Source of the DNA: Anaerophaga thermohalophila str. Valhall
Lineage (GTDB): Bacteria; Bacteroidota; Bacteroidia; Bacteroidales; Marinilabiliaceae
DNA: 40,356 nucleotides
Direction of reading: 5' to 3'
Assembly: GCF_000250735.1 (NCBI RefSeq)
Contig: NZ_AHZV01000173.1
Coordinates: forward strand, 1-40,356
Positions 18,103-27,485 of this stretch are shown here, piece by piece (positions within the stretch are counted from its first letter, which is position 1; every line of letters starts with the position of its first letter). A model generated the notes under the pieces. The model ran no database searches and was not told the origin of the DNA. It was given only the letters and a program-made list of their open reading frames with translations. The translations under genes and the position numbers were made by a program.

Positions 18103-19392
18103 TCAACCTCTCACAAAAACATAAGCCCGATAACCAAATATAGCAATCACAACAAAACTGATCATCGGCAAAACAAATGAAGCATTAACAGCGGGTAAAA
18201 AACCAACCCTCCCCATATCAATAATGGCCCCTTGCAACGGCGGCATGAGTGCTCCTCCTACAATGGCCATCACCAGTCCTGCTGCTCCCAAAGTAGCGTC
18301 CCTGCCAACACCTTTAAGGGAAATACCATATATTGTGGGAAACATAAGAGACATAAATCCCGATGTAGCTATCAGACAATACAAGCCGCCCATTCCCTGA
18401 ATGAGAATGACGCCAAGTGTTGTAGCGATTCCTCCGAAAGCAAAATAGATAAGCAATCGACGGGAATCGACATACTTCATCAGAAAAGTGCTGATAAAAC
18501 GGCTGGTCAAAAACAACGACATTGCCCCGATATTATAAAGCTGGGCAGTGGCTTTATCGATACCAAGGTTTTCGGCGTAATGAATAATAAAAGTCCAGCA
18601 CATGATCTGGGCAGCCACATAAAAAACCTGGGCCACAACACCCTCTCTGTAAACTTTATTCTTTATCAGTCGCCAAAATGAATCACGAAAATGAACTCTT
18701 TCGCTATGCTCGGTGCGAGGCATTTTGGTCAGTGCAATAACAATCAGAATAGCAACAACTACCAGGCCCAAAAACAAATAAGGATCGCGGATGACCATCA
18801 GATCGTGGGCTCTTATTGACGCTCTTGTCGCCTCATCCAGAGTGGGAAAAACCAATTGGCCGGCAGCATCCCGATTCTCCGACTCAAGCGCAGCAAGAAT
18901 GACTCGTGAAGCCACAAACATTCCCAATAAAGACCCCATAGGATTAAAAGCCTGGGAAAGATTCAGACGGCGGGTAGCTGTTTCCTCGTCGCCCAAAGAA
19001 AGGATATAAGGATTGGCAGTTGTTTCAAGAAAAGCTAAACCGAAAGTCATGATATAAAGTGCTACCAGAAAAAACCCAAACACCTGATATTGAGCTGCCG
19101 GCCAGAACAGGAACGTACCTACTGCGTAAAGAACCAATCCTAACATTATGGCTTTCTTGTATGTGTAGCGTTGAACAAACAGTGCTGCCGGGATTGCCAT
19201 TGTCGCATAACCACCATAGAATGCAAACTGAATTAAAGAAGCCTTTGCATTGGAAATTTCCATGACAGTTCTGAAAGCTGCAACCATGGGGTTGGTAATG
19301 TCATTGGCGAATCCCCACAGCGCAAATAAAATGGTTATGATGATAAATGGAATTAAATATTTCTTTGGTACAAGTGTAGATTTTGCAGACAT
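18103..19392 (-). CDS. fucP: L-fucose:proton symporter, MFS family
   Basis: This 429-residue protein has twelve hydrophobic helices and the FucP signatures FALWGFANDITNP (D31, matching the proton-linked aspartate of E. coli FucP) and FLETTANPYI (E123, matching the key glutamate). It imports L-fucose across the inner membrane with protons. It is the last gene of the fucI-fucK-fucU-fucP operon and starts 10 bp after the fucU stop. A hydrophilic loop of about 25 residues around 172-195 is longer than expected. Family assignment is secure. Specificity for fucose rather than another hexose rests mostly on the neighbours. Confidence 0.92.
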   Translation of the reverse strand: MSAKSTLVPKKYLIPFIIITILFALWGFANDITNPMVAAFRTVMEISNAKASLIQFAFYGGYATMAIPAALFVQRYTYKKAIMLGLVLYAVGTFLFWPAAQYQVFGFFLVALYIMTFGLAFLETTANPYILSLGDEETATRRLNLSQAFNPMGSLLGMFVASRVILAALESENRDAAGQLVFPTLDEATRASIRAHDLMVIRDPYLFLGLVVVAILIVIALTKMPRTEHSERVHFRDSFWRLIKNKVYREGVVAQVFYVAAQIMCWTFIIHYAENLGIDKATAQLYNIGAMSLFLTSRFISTFLMKYVDSRRLLIYFAFGGIATTLGVILIQGMGGLYCLIATSGFMSLMFPTIYGISLKGVGRDATLGAAGLVMAIVGGALMPPLQGAIIDMGRVGFLPAVNASFVLPMISFVVIAIFGYRAYVFVRG

Positions 19393-19402
19393 AGCAGGAT
19401 GG

Positions 19403-19840
19403 TTATTGATTAACTGGTGTTACTCCCTTTTTTAACAGAACATTCCCATATTTCGCAGTTTCGCCCGTCATCACAACAGCAAAGGCGGATTTCGTCCGTT
19501 CATAAAACGCAAAACGATCGATACGCTGGACAGAAGTAACTTCAGGCGCTTCTTTCTTTATTTTTTCCAGATATGATCGCTCCACATCCGGATTTAGAGA
19601 GTCTCCTTTCACCGGAGCCATCATAACCACGGGACTGGAAACATAGGTATCCAGTTCAAATAATGGCATAATGGCCTCCAAAAGCTCCGGAATGCGCAAA
19701 CCATCTGCCCTAAGCACATTGTCATTCATGCTGTGTCCAGGGAAATGCGCATCGGCCAAAACAATCTCATCGCCATGTCCCATCGATGCAAGAACTTTCA
19801 GCAATTCAGGACTAATAAGTGGAGATATTCCTTTTAACAT
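19403..19840 (-). CDS. fucU: L-fucose mutarotase
   Basis: This is a 145-residue RbsD/FucU-family protein of normal length. The N terminus [20 protein letters not shown] leads to [14 protein letters not shown], with catalytic histidine H22 and the conserved aspartates. The C-terminal part has [19 protein letters not shown]. It interconverts the alpha and beta anomers of L-fucose so that the form taken by FucI is available. It sits immediately before fucP and is separated from fucK by a 466-bp gap containing palindromic and other repeats. Confidence 0.94.
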   Translation of the reverse strand: MLKGISPLISPELLKVLASMGHGDEIVLADAHFPGHSMNDNVLRADGLRIPELLEAIMPLFELDTYVSSPVVMMAPVKGDSLNPDVERSYLEKIKKEAPEVTSVQRIDRFAFYERTKSAFAVVMTGETAKYGNVLLKKGVTPVNQ

Positions 19841-19859
19841 TGATGTTTGTTTTTTAGAG

Positions 19860-20033
19860 TAATTAGTGTCTGTTCATAAAGTGCCATTTACTGTGTTACC
19901 CTCGTCCGATAATTACTCATTTACGATAAGTAAACTCCGTATTTTCGGACAACGCAAGCCTTGTAAATGACACTTTCTGAACAGACACACATATTGTGAA
20001 AATTTTTGCGAGTTTATAGACACGCACTAATTA
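19860..20033. repeat. Palindromic intergenic element, copy C (174 bp)
   Basis: It has the same length and ends as copy B. The outer arms GTGTCTGTTCATAAAGTG and CACTTTCTGAACAGACAC pair with one mismatch. The central stem is GTCCGA against TCGGAC, where copy B has CCGCCA against TGGCGG. Paired bases have changed together. The element lies between fucK and fucU in the 19841-20306 gap. Confidence 0.88.
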
Positions 20034-20037
20034 TGGT

Positions 20038-20240
20038 CAACAACAAATTGTTAGATTTTCAGATATAATATGTGAGATGATTAATCGGTGTAAAAAAAAT
20101 TTTTAGGTCGGATAGAACTCGCATGCAAGCATGTATACATATTCTTATTGTGGTAAACCTATCTATGTTCATTTCATCTTACATCTTATATCAAAAAATC
20201 TAATGATCTATTATGGTAAGCCTTGCCATGCTCGTTTCAA
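20038..20240. repeat. Composite of dispersed repeat families 2 and 3
   Basis: A family 2 block (TTGTTAGATTTTCAGATATAA) covers 20038-20098. From 20106 a family 3 block begins GGTCGGATAGAACTCGCATG and continues through GTGGTAAACC. A family 2 block in reverse (20176-20214) follows, and then a second partial family 3 end (GGTAAGCCTTGCCATGCTCG). Family 3 recurs at 35363-35493 and 37933-38034. It fills the rest of the fucK-fucU gap, which holds no gene. Confidence 0.65.
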
Positions 20241-20306
20241 AAATATAAATAAAAACGAACAACACTGACTAAAAAGTCTGTTTTCATTCGCACTCGGTAA
20301 TAAAGT

Positions 20307-21791
20307 TTAGGAAGTACTCAACTTTTCCTTCAGGCAGATGTACTCATGATAAAGCCTATTATAAATTTTCGTGTTGACTGAAGGCTCAATTACCTGTGGA
20401 TGATAAGGGATTCTTTCGCGTGCTTCGCATACATTTGAATAACAACCGGCACCGGTAAAAACAAAGAGCGCTGCCCCGAGAACGGTTGTCTCCTTCTGAT
20501 CTATCAGGGCAACAGGAACATTGCAAACATCAGCGCGCAGCTGGTTCCACAACCTGTTTTTAGAACCACCCCCAACACAAAAGATCTGCTCCGCACGAAA
20601 TCTTCCTGCGGTTTGAAGCTTTTCCAGTCCTTCACGTAAGCGAAAAGCCAGACTCTCAAGAACAGCGCGTGCCAGCTGCCCTCTGGTTGTGTGAATAGTT
20701 AAACCATAGATGCATCCTCCTTTCACGGCCCCGTCTTTGAAAAAAGAAGGGTCAATGGTCAGACCGTGTTCTCCGGGGCCCACCATTTCCGCCTCGCTAA
20801 TTAAAGTTTCGTACAACATATCTCCATTAAGCCCTGGATATAAATGCCTGGTAAACCATTCAAGCACACCGGAGCCCATCCAGTTTTGGCCGATGGTAAA
20901 AATTCCCGGCTCGGCATCCGCCTCTGTGGTAATACCTTCTTTAATCTCGACGGGAGAAGCAGTAAAATGATCGCTGCGAACCATTAAAATTTCCCAGGTA
21001 CCTGAACTGAGAACCGGTTGATTCAGATCGGCACCACTTCCAAAAATGGCAAACTGGGTATCATGCCCGGTCAAGAATAACGGAGTTCCTTCAGGCAGCC
21101 CGGTGAGATTAGCCGCACTCCCGGATATTTTTCCAACCTTGTCACCAGGTTCGCCTATTTTCCCAAATAAAGACGGGGACAAGCCTAATGATGAAATTAT
21201 CTCTTCAGAAAAACCTCTCGATTGCAAATCGGCCATCATTGAAGTTCCCATCATGGTGGCATCGTTAATTTTGCAACCACCCAGTTTTAGAAGAAATAAA
21301 GATGGCATAAACAAAAAATGTTCGGCTTTATCTAATACATCAGGACGGTTTTCTTTAAACCAAAGTACTTTATTGATGGTATTAAAGGCATAAGGAAACA
21401 CGCCACTAATTTCATAAAGCCGTTCCAGTGGAAAATATTTATTAATAGACTGCATTATTGGCTGTGTACGCGGACATTGCCACGAAATTACCGGATATAG
21501 CATTTCACCGCTCTTACTAATAAACGTCCCGTCGACACCAAAAGTGGTAACAGTTACTCCCACGACCCTGTTCTCATCTATCTGCGACAAAACCTTCCGG
21601 GACAAATCACAAAACTTAACCCATAATTCCTCCACGTCCCAAATTTTGCCGCCCGGGTAAAAAGGATCTTCACTGATGCTGTTCGAAACAGCCTCGGATG
21701 CTTCAATTTCTCCCTTTGTGTTAATGGCAATCACTCTCAGGTTGATGGCACCACAATCGAAAACAATGGCTAAATCATATTCCTTCATCAA
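20307..21791 (-). CDS. fucK: L-fuculokinase (FGGY kinase)
   Basis: This 494-residue FGGY-family carbohydrate kinase is closely similar along its length to E. coli FucK, including VTTFGVDG, YPVISWQCPRT, AGHD-like LTGHDTQFA and SSGTWEILMVRS. The N-terminal phosphate-binding loop reads FDCGAINLR. The C-terminal ATP-site segment FCVGGGSKNRLWNQ is intact. It phosphorylates L-fuculose to L-fuculose-1-phosphate in the cytoplasm. The related rhamnulokinase was considered, but the fucI, fucU and fucP neighbours favour fucose. The gene lies 250 bp after fucI. No aldolase for its product is in the window. Confidence 0.93.
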   Translation of the reverse strand: MMKEYDLAIVFDCGAINLRVIAINTKGEIEASEAVSNSISEDPFYPGGKIWDVEELWVKFCDLSRKVLSQIDENRVVGVTVTTFGVDGTFISKSGEMLYPVISWQCPRTQPIMQSINKYFPLERLYEISGVFPYAFNTINKVLWFKENRPDVLDKAEHFLFMPSLFLLKLGGCKINDATMMGTSMMADLQSRGFSEEIISSLGLSPSLFGKIGEPGDKVGKISGSAANLTGLPEGTPLFLTGHDTQFAIFGSGADLNQPVLSSGTWEILMVRSDHFTASPVEIKEGITTEADAEPGIFTIGQNWMGSGVLEWFTRHLYPGLNGDMLYETLISEAEMVGPGEHGLTIDPSFFKDGAVKGGCIYGLTIHTTRGQLARAVLESLAFRLREGLEKLQTAGRFRAEQIFCVGGGSKNRLWNQLRADVCNVPVALIDQKETTVLGAALFVFTGAGCYSNVCEARERIPYHPQVIEPSVNTKIYNRLYHEYICLKEKLSTS

Positions 21792-21825
21792 TATAAATTT
21801 GTTATATTCACGGGTTTATTTTTGT

Positions 21826-21893
21826 AAAATGCCTATTTCCAATTAGATACGAATCATCTTATATCTTAAATCTAATATTCTAACGGTCTATTA
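21826..21893. repeat. Dispersed repeat family 2, inverted copy
   Basis: The block runs from AAAATGCCTATTTCC through GATACGAATCATCTTATATC to CTAACGGTCTATTA. It is the inverse of the block at 28743-28808, sharing the GATTCGTATC and GTTAGA parts. It lies between fucI and fucK, directly beside a truncated palindromic element. Confidence 0.6.
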
Positions 21894-21953
21894 AACAGAC
21901 ACACATACTGTGTGTGAAAATTTTTTGTTGAGCTTATAGACACGCACTAATTA
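21894..21953. repeat. Truncated palindromic element, copy F (right end only)
   Basis: AACAGACACACATACTGTG through TTATAGACACGCACTAATTA matches the last 55-60 bp of copy C. The left arm and central stem are missing and are replaced by a family 2 repeat, which suggests a recombination or insertion junction. Confidence 0.7.
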
Positions 21954-22041
21954 TTTGAAGAAGTTTAACAGAGTGTTGTTACCCGTCTCTCATAAAAATA
22001 CTTTACGTCTTTGTGTCTCAGCGTTATATCATCTTTCTCCT

Positions 22042-23823
22042 TTACCCATAAAGCGCTCCGTAATTAGCACAAGCCCGGTAGTCTGCCCCCTCTTTCCCCT
22101 CGCCAAACGAGGCCCAGGCACTTGGACGGAACACTTCATCATCATCTACATTATGCATAGAAACCGGTATGCGCAACATAGAAGCCAATGTTATCAAATC
22201 GGCCCCGATATGGCCGTAACTAATAGCTCCGTGATTGGCGCCCCAGTTGGCCATTACCGAGTAAACATCCTTAAATGCACCAACACCTGAAATACGCGGG
22301 ACGAACCAGGTGGTTGGCCAGGTAGGATTGGTTCGTTTGTCAAGTACCGAATGAATCTCTTCGGGTAGATCCACAGTCCAGCCTTCGGCAATTTGCAAAA
22401 CAGGTCCAAGGCCTTTCACCAGGTTGATCCGGCTCATTGTCACCGGCATTTCTCCAGATGTCTTGAACTGAGATGAAAAGCCACCACCCCTGAAATATTC
22501 TCTGTCGGCCTGAGGCCAGGCGGTATTTTTCAAACAGCGATCAACCTCTTCCTGAGTTATTTCCCAGAAAGGTTTCATAACCGGATTCCCTGCTGCATCA
22601 CGCTGTTGTGCCGTAGCATCAAGTGTAGTAGACCCGGAGTTAAGCAGGTGGATGATTCCGCCGGAAGCCTTTCCTGTCAGCTCTTTCCCCGTCACACGTT
22701 TTACAGACTCAGGGCTCCAATAGGTTCTTACATCAGAAAAAAGCTGAGCAGTTTTTGAGATCAAATGTCCGAAAAGCATAGACGCGCCATTCAGGCTATC
22801 ATTTTCAGTAGCCAAAATGAAGGCTTCGCGTATTCCGTTCCAGTCAAATGAAGAATTCAGAATGGCCTCGGAAAAATCGCCATTGGGTTGAAAGTCGGTC
22901 CACTGGCGTTGTCCCTGGAAGCCGCCCAATATAGCATTTCGCCCCAACCCTTCTTCTCGAAACCCCTTTTCTATCAGTTTCTGATTTCCAATCATCATAT
23001 CCCGAATGATGATGGTCATCTTCACAACCGTTTCCCACTCCTGCTTCTTCCTGGCTGCATCCCGCTGGTTGTGAGGTTTATTCGGATCATCCCCTTCCTT
23101 GCAGTTTTTTTCGGACCAGGCAAGGGCCTTTTCAAACTCTTCCTTATCGAAGATTTCTTCTTCTATGCGGCGCAAAATTTCGGTAGAATCAACGAACTCA
23201 GTACGAATTCCAAGATAGTCCTGAAAAAAATGCTGATCCACCATCGACCCCACAATTCCCATAGAACTGTAACCAATAGAGAGATACGATTTTCCTTTCA
23301 TCTGGGCAACGGCCAGACCAGCATTTACAAACCTCAATATTTTTTTCTTTACATCATCGGGGATGCTCATATCATCAGCATCCTGAACATGGCGTCCGTA
23401 AATGCCAAAAGCAGGCAAGCCCTTTTGTGTATATCCGGCCAGGGCCGCAGCAAGATATACCGCCCCTGGCCTTTCAGTACCGTTAAATCCCCATAAGGCT
23501 TTGGGAATTAAAGGATCGGTATCCATCACTTCTGTTCCGTAACACCAACAGGGCGTCACTGTCAGGGATACACCCACACCTTCGCTCCTGAACTTGTCAG
23601 CACACATGGCAGCTTCGGCTACACCCCCTATAGTTGAATCGGCAATAACACATTCCACCTTTTTCCCATTGGCAAACCGGATGTTTTCTTCTATAAGCTT
23701 TGCCGCAGCTTTAGCTAATCTCATTACCTGTGATTCAAGCGACTCGCGAACGCCTCTTTCACGTCCGTCTATGACGGGCCGTATTCCTACTTTTGGCATT
23801 TTGCCGATTAATCTGTTAGCCAT
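22042..23823 (-). CDS. fucI: L-fucose isomerase
   Basis: This 593-residue protein is the full length of FucI (E. coli about 591). It opens [21 protein letters not shown] and contains [41 protein letters not shown] and [18 protein letters not shown]. The [16 protein letters not shown] stretch near the C terminus is also characteristic. FucI is a manganese-dependent ketol isomerase that converts L-fucose to L-fuculose and can also act on D-arabinose. It is the first gene of the fuc operon and diverges from the AraC-type regulator across 280 bp. That space holds a weak family 2 repeat but no other gene. Confidence 0.96.
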   Translation of the reverse strand: MANRLIGKMPKVGIRPVIDGRERGVRESLESQVMRLAKAAAKLIEENIRFANGKKVECVIADSTIGGVAEAAMCADKFRSEGVGVSLTVTPCWCYGTEVMDTDPLIPKALWGFNGTERPGAVYLAAALAGYTQKGLPAFGIYGRHVQDADDMSIPDDVKKKILRFVNAGLAVAQMKGKSYLSIGYSSMGIVGSMVDQHFFQDYLGIRTEFVDSTEILRRIEEEIFDKEEFEKALAWSEKNCKEGDDPNKPHNQRDAARKKQEWETVVKMTIIIRDMMIGNQKLIEKGFREEGLGRNAILGGFQGQRQWTDFQPNGDFSEAILNSSFDWNGIREAFILATENDSLNGASMLFGHLISKTAQLFSDVRTYWSPESVKRVTGKELTGKASGGIIHLLNSGSTTLDATAQQRDAAGNPVMKPFWEITQEEVDRCLKNTAWPQADREYFRGGGFSSQFKTSGEMPVTMSRINLVKGLGPVLQIAEGWTVDLPEEIHSVLDKRTNPTWPTTWFVPRISGVGAFKDVYSVMANWGANHGAISYGHIGADLITLASMLRIPVSMHNVDDDEVFRPSAWASFGEGKEGADYRACANYGALYG

Positions 23824-24056
23824 ATTAAATAGATTGTTAGATGTTAGATTATTAAATATTTGGATTTAGATGACTGACTCTATACTGTATTAATTTCCCA
23901 ACGGGTGAAGATCGAAAGTCACTCAAAATTTGATATTAATTCTATTTTGTAAACTCTTAGTTTTTGTCACATTTTCAACTACTGACAAAATCATCGGTCT
24001 ATTACGTACTTACAAAAGTGAGAAAATCAACCCCGCTAACAAATGTTTAGATTTTA

Positions 24057-24064
24057 TATTTTTG
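24057..24064 (+). promoter_or_regulatory. Possible Bacteroidota -7 promoter element for the AraC gene
   Basis: TATTTTTG fits the Bacteroidota -7 consensus TAnnTTTG and would start transcription about 30 bp before the ATG at 24104. I see no clear TTTG at the expected -33 position, so the call is tentative. Confidence 0.35.
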
Positions 24065-24103
24065 TATCTGTTTTAAACCTATTAACATCAGGGACAGTCA
24101 AAG

Positions 24104-25039
24104 ATGAAAAAGCAAATGACAGATACTTTCTACAAAATACCGGATAAGGGCGACCCGTCAGATGTTCTTCAACTGTTCCCGCGTTACCATTTGCAACTGC
24201 TTTGTTGTCGCTACTGGTGGTTAAAAAAATGGGAGTTTAAAGAACTGGCTTTTCCATACTGGCGTATTTATCATAACACCATCAATGGTGCAGAAGTTAT
24301 TTATGACAACAAGTCTTATTCTCTTTCACCGGACAAAATAATTCTTATTCCGCCTAATACTTCATTCGAAACGAAACTGACCGGCAAAATAACCGGACAA
24401 AAAGAATATGAGTTGGAAGGCGGACGAGTTGAAAGCCACACCGACAAAGATGAGATACAAAAATCGGGAGGAGTTCTACACCTTTTTATACACTTCAACC
24501 TTGGTATGCCCTACGATAATGTATCACCCGGCATTTTTGTTTTTGACCTGACGAAACATCTTGAAAAGAAAATCTCGAGTATCATAAAACATTTAAGTGT
24601 AGATTACAGCCGGTTCAATTTCTATTCCGCTCTCTCTATCCAATCGTTAATCGGGGATTTACTGGCAGATGTTCCTGAATCGAGGTGGGATTTGATGTCA
24701 AATGATTTCAGGATACTTGAAGTACTTGGATTTATTGAAAAAAACCTTAACAAGAACCTCAACAATGATGTTCTTGCTCAAAAAGCCAACATGGCGACCA
24801 ACTCATTTACACGCCTGTTTACAAGAGAGACTGGTGTTTCGCCCCAAAAGTATGTAAAAAGAAAACGTATCGACTATGCCTGCGTTCTACTGCATCACTC
24901 CAACAGATCAATTGAGCAGGTTGCCCTGAAAACAGGATTTGCCGATCGCTTTCATTTCTCCAGAATATTCAAGGAGATTACGAATGTTTCACCGGCCCGC
25001 TACCGTAAGGAGTTTGGGTTGACACATTCAAGACATTAA
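24104..25039 (+). CDS. AraC-family transcriptional regulator (probable fucose regulator)
   Basis: This 311-residue regulator has an N-terminal cupin-like sensing domain (about 40-135, with SYSLSPDKIILIPPNTSFET). A C-terminal double helix-turn-helix (about 205-306) has ALKTGFADRFHFSRIFKE and SPARYRKEFG as typical ends. AraC proteins bind sugar or a metabolite and activate nearby operons. It is the only confident plus-strand gene and diverges from fucI. It ends 9 bp before the stop of the convergent GH130 gene. Control of the fuc operon is inferred from this position. It could also act on the GH130/MFS genes. Confidence 0.9.
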   Translation: MKKQMTDTFYKIPDKGDPSDVLQLFPRYHLQLLCCRYWWLKKWEFKELAFPYWRIYHNTINGAEVIYDNKSYSLSPDKIILIPPNTSFETKLTGKITGQKEYELEGGRVESHTDKDEIQKSGGVLHLFIHFNLGMPYDNVSPGIFVFDLTKHLEKKISSIIKHLSVDYSRFNFYSALSIQSLIGDLLADVPESRWDLMSNDFRILEVLGFIEKNLNKNLNNDVLAQKANMATNSFTRLFTRETGVSPQKYVKRKRIDYACVLLHHSNRSIEQVALKTGFADRFHFSRIFKEITNVSPARYRKEFGLTHSRH

Positions 25040-25048
25040 CCTAACGGT

Positions 25049-25975
25049 CTATTGCAAAGAATTATTTTTCGTAAAATCAACGATCTCTTTAAGACACCCG
25101 AACGCCAGGCCTATTACTGTATCCGCAGCGCCATAATATACAGCCACTTTTTCACCGTCGCATAGTGCAGCGCAGGGAAAAATGACATTAGGCACATCCC
25201 CTGTTAATTCATAAGTTTCATTAGGCGCCAACAAATAAGGCCGGGTGCGGTAAAGAACTTTTGAAGGATTTTTCTCATTGAGTATAGCAGCGCCCATGGA
25301 ATAACGAAAGCCTCTGCAGGTGTTGATCACACCATGATAAAATATCAGCCAGCCCTCTTTGATACGAATAGGCGCAGACCCGGCTCCAATTTTCGTACAT
25401 TGCCATGCACTTTCTTCGAAGTCAGCAACTTTCATCACACAGCGGTGTTCTCCCCAGTATTTCATATCCGGACTGTAACTGATGTAAATATCTCCAAAAG
25501 GCGTATGTCCGTTATCACTTGGCCGGCTCAACATAGCATATTTCCCGTCAAACTTTTCAGGGAAAAGAACACCATTTCGATTAAAAGGCAAAAAGGCATT
25601 CTCGCACTGGTAAAAATCTGCAAAATCAAAAGTATAAGCAATCCCGATGGTAGGCCCGTGATACCCATTGCACCATGTTATCCAGTAACGATCTTCGATA
25701 AAAACCACACGGGGATCGTATTTATAGTCCGATTCGATCATATCTGTATTGCCGGGTTTCATCTCAATTGGTTCGTGATTAATGTCCCAATTGATACCGT
25801 CTTTACTGAATCCGGCATAAATATTCATCTGAACAGCTTTGTTGTCGGAGCGGAAGACACCTGCATAACCATCGCCGAAAGGCACCACGGCACTGTTAAA
25901 TATGCTGTTGGAAGAGGGGATATCATACCTTCCGACAATGGGATTCCTGGAATATCGCCACATTACGTCATGCAA
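25049..25975 (-). CDS. Cytosolic GH130 beta-mannoside phosphorylase (5' end out of frame)
   Basis: This 308-residue family 130 protein lacks a signal peptide. Visible motifs are [20 protein letters not shown], with D44 as the likely acid, [20 protein letters not shown] and [20 protein letters not shown]130 enzymes cleave beta-mannosides such as 4-O-beta-mannosyl-glucose or mannosyl-GlcNAc with inorganic phosphate, releasing mannose-1-phosphate. The first ATG in frame is late. Upstream sequence still encodes the conserved [14 protein letters not shown] segment, but the natural ATG at 26021 is put out of frame by a run of six A (26010-26015, plus-strand T). With five A the protein would begin [13 protein letters not shown]. 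That ATG lies 12 bp after the MFS stop, as expected for a coupled operon. Substrate is inferred from family only. Confidence 0.87.
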   Translation of the reverse strand: MHDVMWRYSRNPIVGRYDIPSSNSIFNSAVVPFGDGYAGVFRSDNKAVQMNIYAGFSKDGINWDINHEPIEMKPGNTDMIESDYKYDPRVVFIEDRYWITWCNGYHGPTIGIAYTFDFADFYQCENAFLPFNRNGVLFPEKFDGKYAMLSRPSDNGHTPFGDIYISYSPDMKYWGEHRCVMKVADFEESAWQCTKIGAGSAPIRIKEGWLIFYHGVINTCRGFRYSMGAAILNEKNPSKVLYRTRPYLLAPNETYELTGDVPNVIFPCAALCDGEKVAVYYGAADTVIGLAFGCLKEIVDFTKNNSLQ

Positions 25976-26032
25976 GCCCTGGGGACGGTCTTCCCATGGA
26001 ATTGGATTATTTTTTATTCATTCGTGCAAAAT

Positions 26033-27187
26033 TTATTTTTTCTCGCTCTTAACCACATAAGCCGCTAACAAAAGATATAGCATTCCGGCCAGAATAACCA
26101 GCATTCCGCCTGTTTGTCCGATGGCATCGGAGGCCAGCCCCATTAATGGAGGCAGAACTGCACCACCCGATACGCCCATGATCATCAAACCCGATATCTC
26201 ATTTCCTCGCTCCGGACGCTTTTGCAGGGCCATTGAAAAAATAATAGAAAAAATATTGGCAATGGCGAAACCAATGATGGCCACCATTATCAAAACAAGC
26301 ACAGTACTTTGGCCGAACAACATTATTACCATTGCTGCAATCGCTGATAGCATGCTTATTCTGAAGAAACCGGTGGCCGACATCTTTGCAAGTAAAATGG
26401 CACCCGTCAGTGCACCTGCCGTTCGGGCGGCAAAGTACAGACTCGTTCCCAAACCGGCCTGTTCAAGGGGCAAACCTGCCCGCTCCATCAGAAATTTCGG
26501 TGTTGCCGTATTCATACCGACATCGACACCTACAACAAACAAAATACCCAGGAAAAGCAATAAAATGGTTTTATCTTTCAACAAACCAAAAGCTTCTCCA
26601 AACGAGGTGGTTTGCTCAACGCGCTCATCCCTGGGGATAGGAATCAGCCACAGCCAGAGACCCGATAAAAGTGTGATTCCCGCAAATACCGGAAACAACA
26701 TCTTCCAGTTGCCCAGAGTGGCTGCTGCAAAGCCGGCTATAATCGGGCCCAGAAACGAAGCTATGGCCTTGATGAACTGACCCAGTGTAAGCCGGCTGGT
26801 CAACTGTTCCTTACTGACAACATTCGACACAAGCGGATTGAGCGAAACCTGCAGAATGGTGTTCCCGATACCAAGCAAGGCAAAGGCAAAAAGTGCCATT
26901 CCATAGCTGTAAGCTATTAAAGGCACCAGCATTGCTATAAAGGTAATGACCATGCTCAGCAAAACGGTATTCTTACGGCCAAGCTTATTCATTAACAGTC
27001 CCGTAGGCACCGAAAAAACAAAAAACCAGAGAAACACCATCATCGGTAACAGATTTGCCACCGAATCGCTTAAATTAAAGTCTTTCTGGACATAACTGGT
27101 CGATATGCCTACCACATCGACGAAGCCCATAACGAAGAATCCGAATAGTACGGGCAGTAGTTTTGATAAGGATGTGTTTGTATTCAT
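26033..27187 (-). CDS. MFS sugar transporter (FucP-related)
   Basis: This is a 384-residue inner-membrane protein with about twelve hydrophobic helices. Visible landmarks are the GFFVMGFVDVVG first helix, the GLLMNKLGRK loop typical of MFS proteins, GIGNTILQVSLNPLVS and VSGGAVLPPLMGLASD. It belongs to the FucP/GlcP-like sugar symporters, but the fucose-specific motifs of the other MFS protein are replaced. Its position, 12 bp before the GH130 start, suggests that it brings a mannosyl disaccharide or oligosaccharide into the cytoplasm for phosphorolysis. The exact sugar cannot be read from the sequence. Confidence 0.87.
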   Translation of the reverse strand: MNTNTSLSKLLPVLFGFFVMGFVDVVGISTSYVQKDFNLSDSVANLLPMMVFLWFFVFSVPTGLLMNKLGRKNTVLLSMVITFIAMLVPLIAYSYGMALFAFALLGIGNTILQVSLNPLVSNVVSKEQLTSRLTLGQFIKAIASFLGPIIAGFAAATLGNWKMLFPVFAGITLLSGLWLWLIPIPRDERVEQTTSFGEAFGLLKDKTILLLFLGILFVVGVDVGMNTATPKFLMERAGLPLEQAGLGTSLYFAARTAGALTGAILLAKMSATGFFRISMLSAIAAMVIMLFGQSTVLVLIMVAIIGFAIANIFSIIFSMALQKRPERGNEISGLMIMGVSGGAVLPPLMGLASDAIGQTGGMLVILAGMLYLLLAAYVVKSEKK

Positions 27188-27194
27188 AAAATAC

Positions 27195-27316
27195 TAATTA
27201 GTTCTCGTCTATAAACTCTCAATAATTTTTACAATATGTGTGTCTGTTCAGATAGTGCCGGTTGCAAGCGTAACACGACAAATGGCACATCATGGACAGT
27301 AGACAGGCACAAATTA
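27195..27316. repeat. Palindromic element, short copy D1 (122 bp, reversed)
   Basis: The TAATTAGTTCTCGTCTATAA end, followed by TTTTTACAATATGTGTGTCTG, is the reverse of the right end of copy C. The other end (ATGGACAGTAGACAGGCACAA) matches the left arm. The central covarying stem is deleted. It is joined to D2 by a shared AATTA. Confidence 0.75.
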
Positions 27317-27485
27317 GTGCCTGTCTATAAAGTAGGAAAAGCTTCCTGTTTATCATGTGTCTGTTCAGAAAGTGTCATTTACAAGGCTTGCGAAGTTCGA
27401 AAATACAGAATTTACTCATCGTAAATGAGTAATTTTCGGACGAGCGTAACACAGTAAATGGCACTTTATGGACAGACACTAATTA
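27312..27485. repeat. Palindromic element, copy D2 (174 bp, reversed)
   Basis: A full-length copy runs in the opposite orientation, with TCATCGTAAATGAG at its centre and the stem TTCGAAAATAC / GTAATTTTCGGA. Its start (AGTGCCTGTCTATAAAG) resembles the right end of copy A, so two end types exist. D1 and D2 together fill the gap between the MFS and GH130 lipoprotein genes, and D2 reaches into the last codons of the lipoprotein gene. Confidence 0.85.

Noticed and set aside
20307-21791. Rhamnulokinase as an alternative name for the FGGY kinase
   Set aside because: Detailed similarity to E. coli FucK motifs and the fucI, fucU and fucP neighbours favour fuculokinase.
22888-23496. 202-codon plus-strand frame inside fucI
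   Set aside because: fucI is full length with clear motifs on the other strand; the long antisense frame is a codon-usage artefact.
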